Positions 60,101 to 64,000 of a stretch of 64,000 nucleotides of DNA are shown in pieces. Position 1 is the stretch's first letter. Every line of letters begins with the position of its first letter. Source of the DNA: Eutypa lata. Its lineage: Eukaryota; Ascomycota; Sordariomycetes; Xylariales; Diatrypaceae. The stretch is from assembly GCA_022661535.1 (NCBI GenBank), contig JAKULF010000003.1, positions 1,302,001 through 1,366,000 of the forward strand, written 5' to 3'. Below the pieces are notes generated by a model. That model did not search any database and was not told the DNA's origin. It worked only from the letters and a program-made list of their open reading frames with translations. The translations under genes were made by a program, and so were the position numbers.

Positions 60101-62191
60101 AACTACTTACTATCCACCAAAGGCACTGAAGCATCATTGAAGTTTAGGAGATTTGTGATTTAGTAGCCATAATTATAGAGCTGAGATAGGATGATTACTA
60201 CAGTTATAGTAACAATAACTATATTTACTTAACGAATTCAAGAAGGTTAAAACGTTAAGAGCGCTGTTAGAGAAGTCGTGATTAGTGTAACAACAACTAG
60301 GTAGCTATATAGTGCTGCAAGAAGTGATTATAGGTATTACTATGAAGCGTTCAATTGATAGGTACCTCTGTATATATGTAACCTACATGTTAGATACATG
60401 CCGTGACAGATATCCATGGATCTAATGGAAGGACCTTCTCCGTTCCTTATAGAGTGCTATGATCATTAATCACCGTACCTATATATGCAGCTATTGTGAG
60501 ATCTATTGATTTTACAGAATTACTTTCCAATGAATCATTGAGGCTGTGAGGATGGACCATGATAACCCAGATGGACTGATGAACTGACGCACTGTATCGC
60601 GACTTTGAAGTGAGCAAGCTAGCATCGTCGTCACCCCAATCGAAAAGCTCTCCCGAGCCTAAGAAGCTAAGCCATAGTTGACCGCTTAGCGTCCTCCATA
60701 GCGTCCCACATTTTATGCAGGCATTCGGGGGTGCGGGACCCTTGCCCACATTCAAGGACTTTCATCATCTGAAGTGGATATGTACATGACATGGGCATGG
60801 TGGTGGGATGTGCAATGGAACATTCTTTTACGTCCCTTTATCCATTCACCCACTCATGGAGTATGTAGCTATGCTTCTCTGTCTTGCTCATTAGTTAGTT
60901 ATGTCACTAGCTGAGCTTGGATATTGCTTCCCGCTGCTGGAGAAAGACACTGTATGCAAGTAATTATCTGATTACCTATACTCGAGTGAGTAGTTACTAA
61001 CTATACCATATTTCCCTTGCATATCGAAATCCCCGGTCACAACAGTCAAATTAAATAAATAAAAATAAAGAAAGAGAAACAAAACAAACATGGATAAGTT
61101 GAGTCTTGTTAATTGCCCTGTCTTCCCGAATTAGTAGAGCCCTAAGTGGTATGGTAATTACGTCTACCCAGAAAGCGATCCATGATCTCCTTCTTAAGAC
61201 GTCAACTACCCACCCCTCTTCGTCTTTTGCCAGAGACCTCCACGTTTCTTACATATAGCTACAAACTTCAAGCATCTTCCTTGATTTCAATACTCATTCC
61301 CGCGCCCGTTCGGAAGGATAGTTAGAAGGGCTAGACTATTAGGTCTCTCTTTTTGCTCCAGCGACCCGCTCTTATTCTTCCTCTCGTTGTGACCACACGT
61401 TATCTTATAATAATTTCACTATCGTTCTGATCACTTTCAACAACAGCAAGCGACTACGTCGCGTTGTTACTTATTAATGCCCACGTATCTATCGTCTGTT
61501 ATCCCGTCAGCCCCGTAACCCAGGCTTACCCCAGACACTACTTCGTTCCCCCACTACCCTCCCCGACTTCAACATCCACTCCTTTCTGAGTGGCTACCGT
61601 TAGGAGTTGTGTACTACGTTTACTCAGTTCACTACTGCACCAGGCCGAGAAACGAAGGGACTGTTGTGGTACTCGGGATTTCACCAACCAAGTCGCTCCC
61701 GTGGTTATGTGTAGAATATATCTGACGGACGGTTTCTAGAGTATTCTGCGCACAACCGCTGTTCCAGCATCTCCGTATTTGCTTGGAATATTACACAAGT
61801 ATTCTCTATCGGTACCTTGTGATACGCCCTTACTTATCCGAGAGTAACAGCAGAATCTGTGTCATACAATACTCGCCTATCCAGTGCCGTCTCGTTGGCT
61901 CATCCGCCTGGACTCTTCCCTAAATTGTCCCTAACAACCGACCCCAGGCCAGCGTCGCGAAACACAGGCTCGGGACTTCCCATACCATACCAAGCTCCTT
62001 TTTAGAGGGCGTTAAGCACGTAGTACAGATACCACATATAGGCCGTTCCCGAGTCTCGTTTTGGCCTTGTCCGAAACAAGCCGTTCTATCAGTCACTTAT
62101 ATTTGAACACTGCATCTCGGCTTATGGAGGGGAACCTCTTCGATGAATCATATCTAGCATCTTTTAGGGGGCTAGATACCGGACCAATCTC
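57109..62191. other. Long gene-free region
   Basis: About 5.1 kb between the divergent EED and PAS genes. It has a perfect palindrome AAACGACGTCGTTT (57472-57485), AT-rich simple sequence, and many short frames (58033-58296, 58512-58808, 59433-59702, 60447-60755) with no recognisable product. From about 61.1 kb it becomes C/T-rich, like a long 5' leader of the PAS gene. I see no supported gene here. Confidence 0.5.
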
Positions 62192-64000
62192 ATGGAGCAG
62201 ACTTTTATTACTATCCACAGTGAGTATACTCTTGGGGACAGGCACCTGCGACAGCCCCACGGCGTAAATCACTCGGATCACACGGTGTTGGCTAATCCCT
62301 TTTGCGTTCTGTAGATCTCACTCCCGATGCCAATATCCTCTTCGTCTCAGAATCAGTCACCGATATTTTAGGTTATCAGCCCTCAGAGGTGCAAGGCAAA
62401 TCATGCTTCGACTACTTCCATCCAGATGAAGTGCCGTTCGCACGCTCGGTCCATAATAGAGGTGTGCTGCTTGATAAAGCAGCCGTCCTTCACTATGCCA
62501 GGGTCATGTCTAAAGATGGCCAATGGGTCAGCTGCGAATGTTGCTTCACAGTAGTTCATGATGTTTTAATGGCGTGCACCAGTATCTACCGTCGCAGTCA
62601 TAAACAGGAGAGTATGTGGTCTCACCCTAGTCGGAGCTCGCCTTGAAGATGGGAACGCTGACAGACCTGTAGGAAGAGCAATCGAGGCCCCACACATCCG
62701 TCGCTTATTCTCATCTTCGCCTAGAGACCCGCGATATCACATGCTTGAACATTTGTCACCGAAGTTTAAGATGCCACCAATGGAAAGGGAGCCCCGCGCG
62801 GCTCTAATTCTCAACCGATTTACTAGGAGCTTGACAGTTATGTTCGCAACGAATGCAATCGCCTCGGTACTCGGTGTTACACCAGAGGAGATTCAAAATA
62901 AAAGTTTTTGGGAGTGTGTGGCGGAGAACTGTGTGGCAGATGCAATCAATTGCATAGAAAGCGCGAAGGCTAATGACTCAATCGCGTATCTACGCTTCTG
63001 GTCTAGGGACCCTCGAAGGGAAGAGGACTTCGAAGACGAGGATAGCGAGGATTTAGAGGATGACGAAGACACAGATGGACGCAGTACCAACGACAGCGAT
63101 TTGGATAGTAATGTGGAGTTAGGCAATGCTATGGATGTGGATTCGCACGAGGTGGAGCATCCCGAGATGAGCACATCCAGAGCCAAATTAGCTGGGGTTT
63201 CGGCTCGAGATCATCTCGACTCCACTTCTTCATCAACGAACGCTGGGACTCAGTCTAACCATCATCCGCACCAGTCTACCACATCGGCAGCTGGCAGCTT
63301 TCAACCACCACCAAGACCCCTTTCGCAGCCTGCAAGCCGCCTTGCTCGGCGCCGGCCGATCCCTTCCATCGAACTGGAAGCTGTTGTATCATGCACTTCT
63401 GATGGTCTCGTCGTGGTGTTGCGAAAGGCTAGGCCTCAGATTCCCAATCTTCACCCTCCTTTGCTCCCCGTTAATCATTATGAGAATGGGTTGTTCGCTG
63501 CTCCCTGGAGCGACGAAGCAACTAACTCTTTGTATCCCGCCGAGCGATTTCACACATTTCAGCCGCCTCTACTAACCCAACATATGCCTTTACAAGAGGA
63601 TGTAAAAGATGCCGGTGGTCCACCCATTGAGCATCTGATGCGCGCTATCCGCGACGTGGCAGTGTTCGCTTGGGCTTTAGTAGGCATCAACGGGAATATT
63701 GCACGGTACAGCCGAGGAACACCTAGGGGGAATGCGCAACCCCTCGATGGGCTCCCAGTGTGGGAATCCCGCACTGGGAAGATGCAGTACATCGGTGCCG
63801 AATCCCAACCGACTAGACAATGGTCAAACACAATGGTTGACAACCACCATGCAACCCAAAATGGAGTATCTGCACCACCCAATGTGCCGGGGTTCACTGC
63901 CGAGGCGCCACAATGTTACAGTAGCACTTCGGGGAGGTTTAGCAATGTGAACTTTGCCTACACCAACCCTCCTGCTTGGTCGCACTCATCAGCCTACACA
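62192..64000 (+). CDS. Tandem PAS-domain protein, 3' truncated by the window
   Basis: Exons 62192-62219, 62315-62611 and 62673 to beyond 64000; 551 residues are visible and the frame is open at the edge. PAS 1 covers about residues 10-105, beginning NLTPDANILFVSESVTDILGYQP and including CFDYFHPDEVPFARSVHNRG. A second PAS-like part covers about 135-210 (ALILNRFTRSLTVMFATNAI, then SFWECVAENC). An acidic, Ser-rich linker follows. Fungal PAS proteins sense light, redox or ligands and often act with transcription factors; no GATA finger or kinase is present in the visible part, so the role is open. The 28-nt first exon ending at a canonical GTGAGT donor gives MEQTFITIH-N, which I prefer to the ATG at 62124 (needing a poorer GTATAC donor 4 nt downstream). 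Confidence 0.85.

Noticed and set aside
62124..62219. Alternative start of the PAS gene at 62124
   Set aside because: Needs a GTATAC donor overlapping a canonical GTGAGT donor; the frame from 62192 uses GTGAGT and gives the expected N-terminus of PAS relatives.
1..64000. Secondary-metabolite cluster, viral integration or new multi-gene defence system
   Set aside because: No polyketide/peptide synthase, NLR, integrase, reverse transcriptase or other hallmark gene could be found on either strand; the genes are conserved core functions.

Overview
The window is nuclear DNA from a filamentous ascomycete (Pezizomycotina, most likely a Sordariomycete). Genes are intron-bearing, with introns mostly 46-105 nt, GT...AG ends and CTAAC/CTGAC-like branch sites. 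Protein families are fungal: Fis1, Spc24, Scn1, a Pezizomycotina-type Xbp1-like APSES factor, Cns1, GH76, and a PRC2 EED subunit. One intron-containing tRNA-Ala is present. I lean towards Xylariales from general impression only; the sequence does not prove it.

Layout, left to right. (1) 0.4-11.4 kb: a Ser/Asn-rich protein of unknown function, a RING-H2 E3 ligase (-), a 3-kb gene-free stretch holding an 857-bp terminal-inverted-repeat element, then FIS1 (-) and SPC24 (+) sharing a divergent promoter, and a small membrane protein (-). (2) 13-28.4 kb: four plus-strand genes (TatD-like Scn1, a Gln/His-rich SS18-like protein, a TBC RabGAP with coiled coils, a reticulon). (3) 30.4-35.7 kb: DNA topoisomerase II (-). 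(4) 39.7-41.9 kb: an Xbp1-like APSES transcription factor behind a 4-kb intergenic region. (5) 42.3-47.4 kb: three minus-strand genes, Cns1, histidinol-phosphate aminotransferase and a GPI-type GH76 wall mannosidase. (6) 47.4-64 kb: gene-sparse, with tRNA-Ala(AGC), a secreted GH43 protein, the ten-exon EED subunit and the 5' part of a tandem-PAS protein that runs off the right edge.

The genes do not form a biosynthetic cluster. They are mainly core cell-biology genes: mitochondrial division, kinetochore, APC/C-associated factor, Rab traffic, ER shaping, topology, Hsp90 folding, histidine synthesis, wall assembly and Polycomb silencing, separated by long simple-sequence-rich spacers. Exon structures were deduced by hand from splice signals, frame continuity and family alignment from memory; each multi-exon model sums to a whole number of codons. 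I did not find a convincing new multi-gene system. The best non-genic signals are the TIR element, a heavily over-represented palindrome (TACCTAGGTA) in non-coding DNA, and several very small coding exons.
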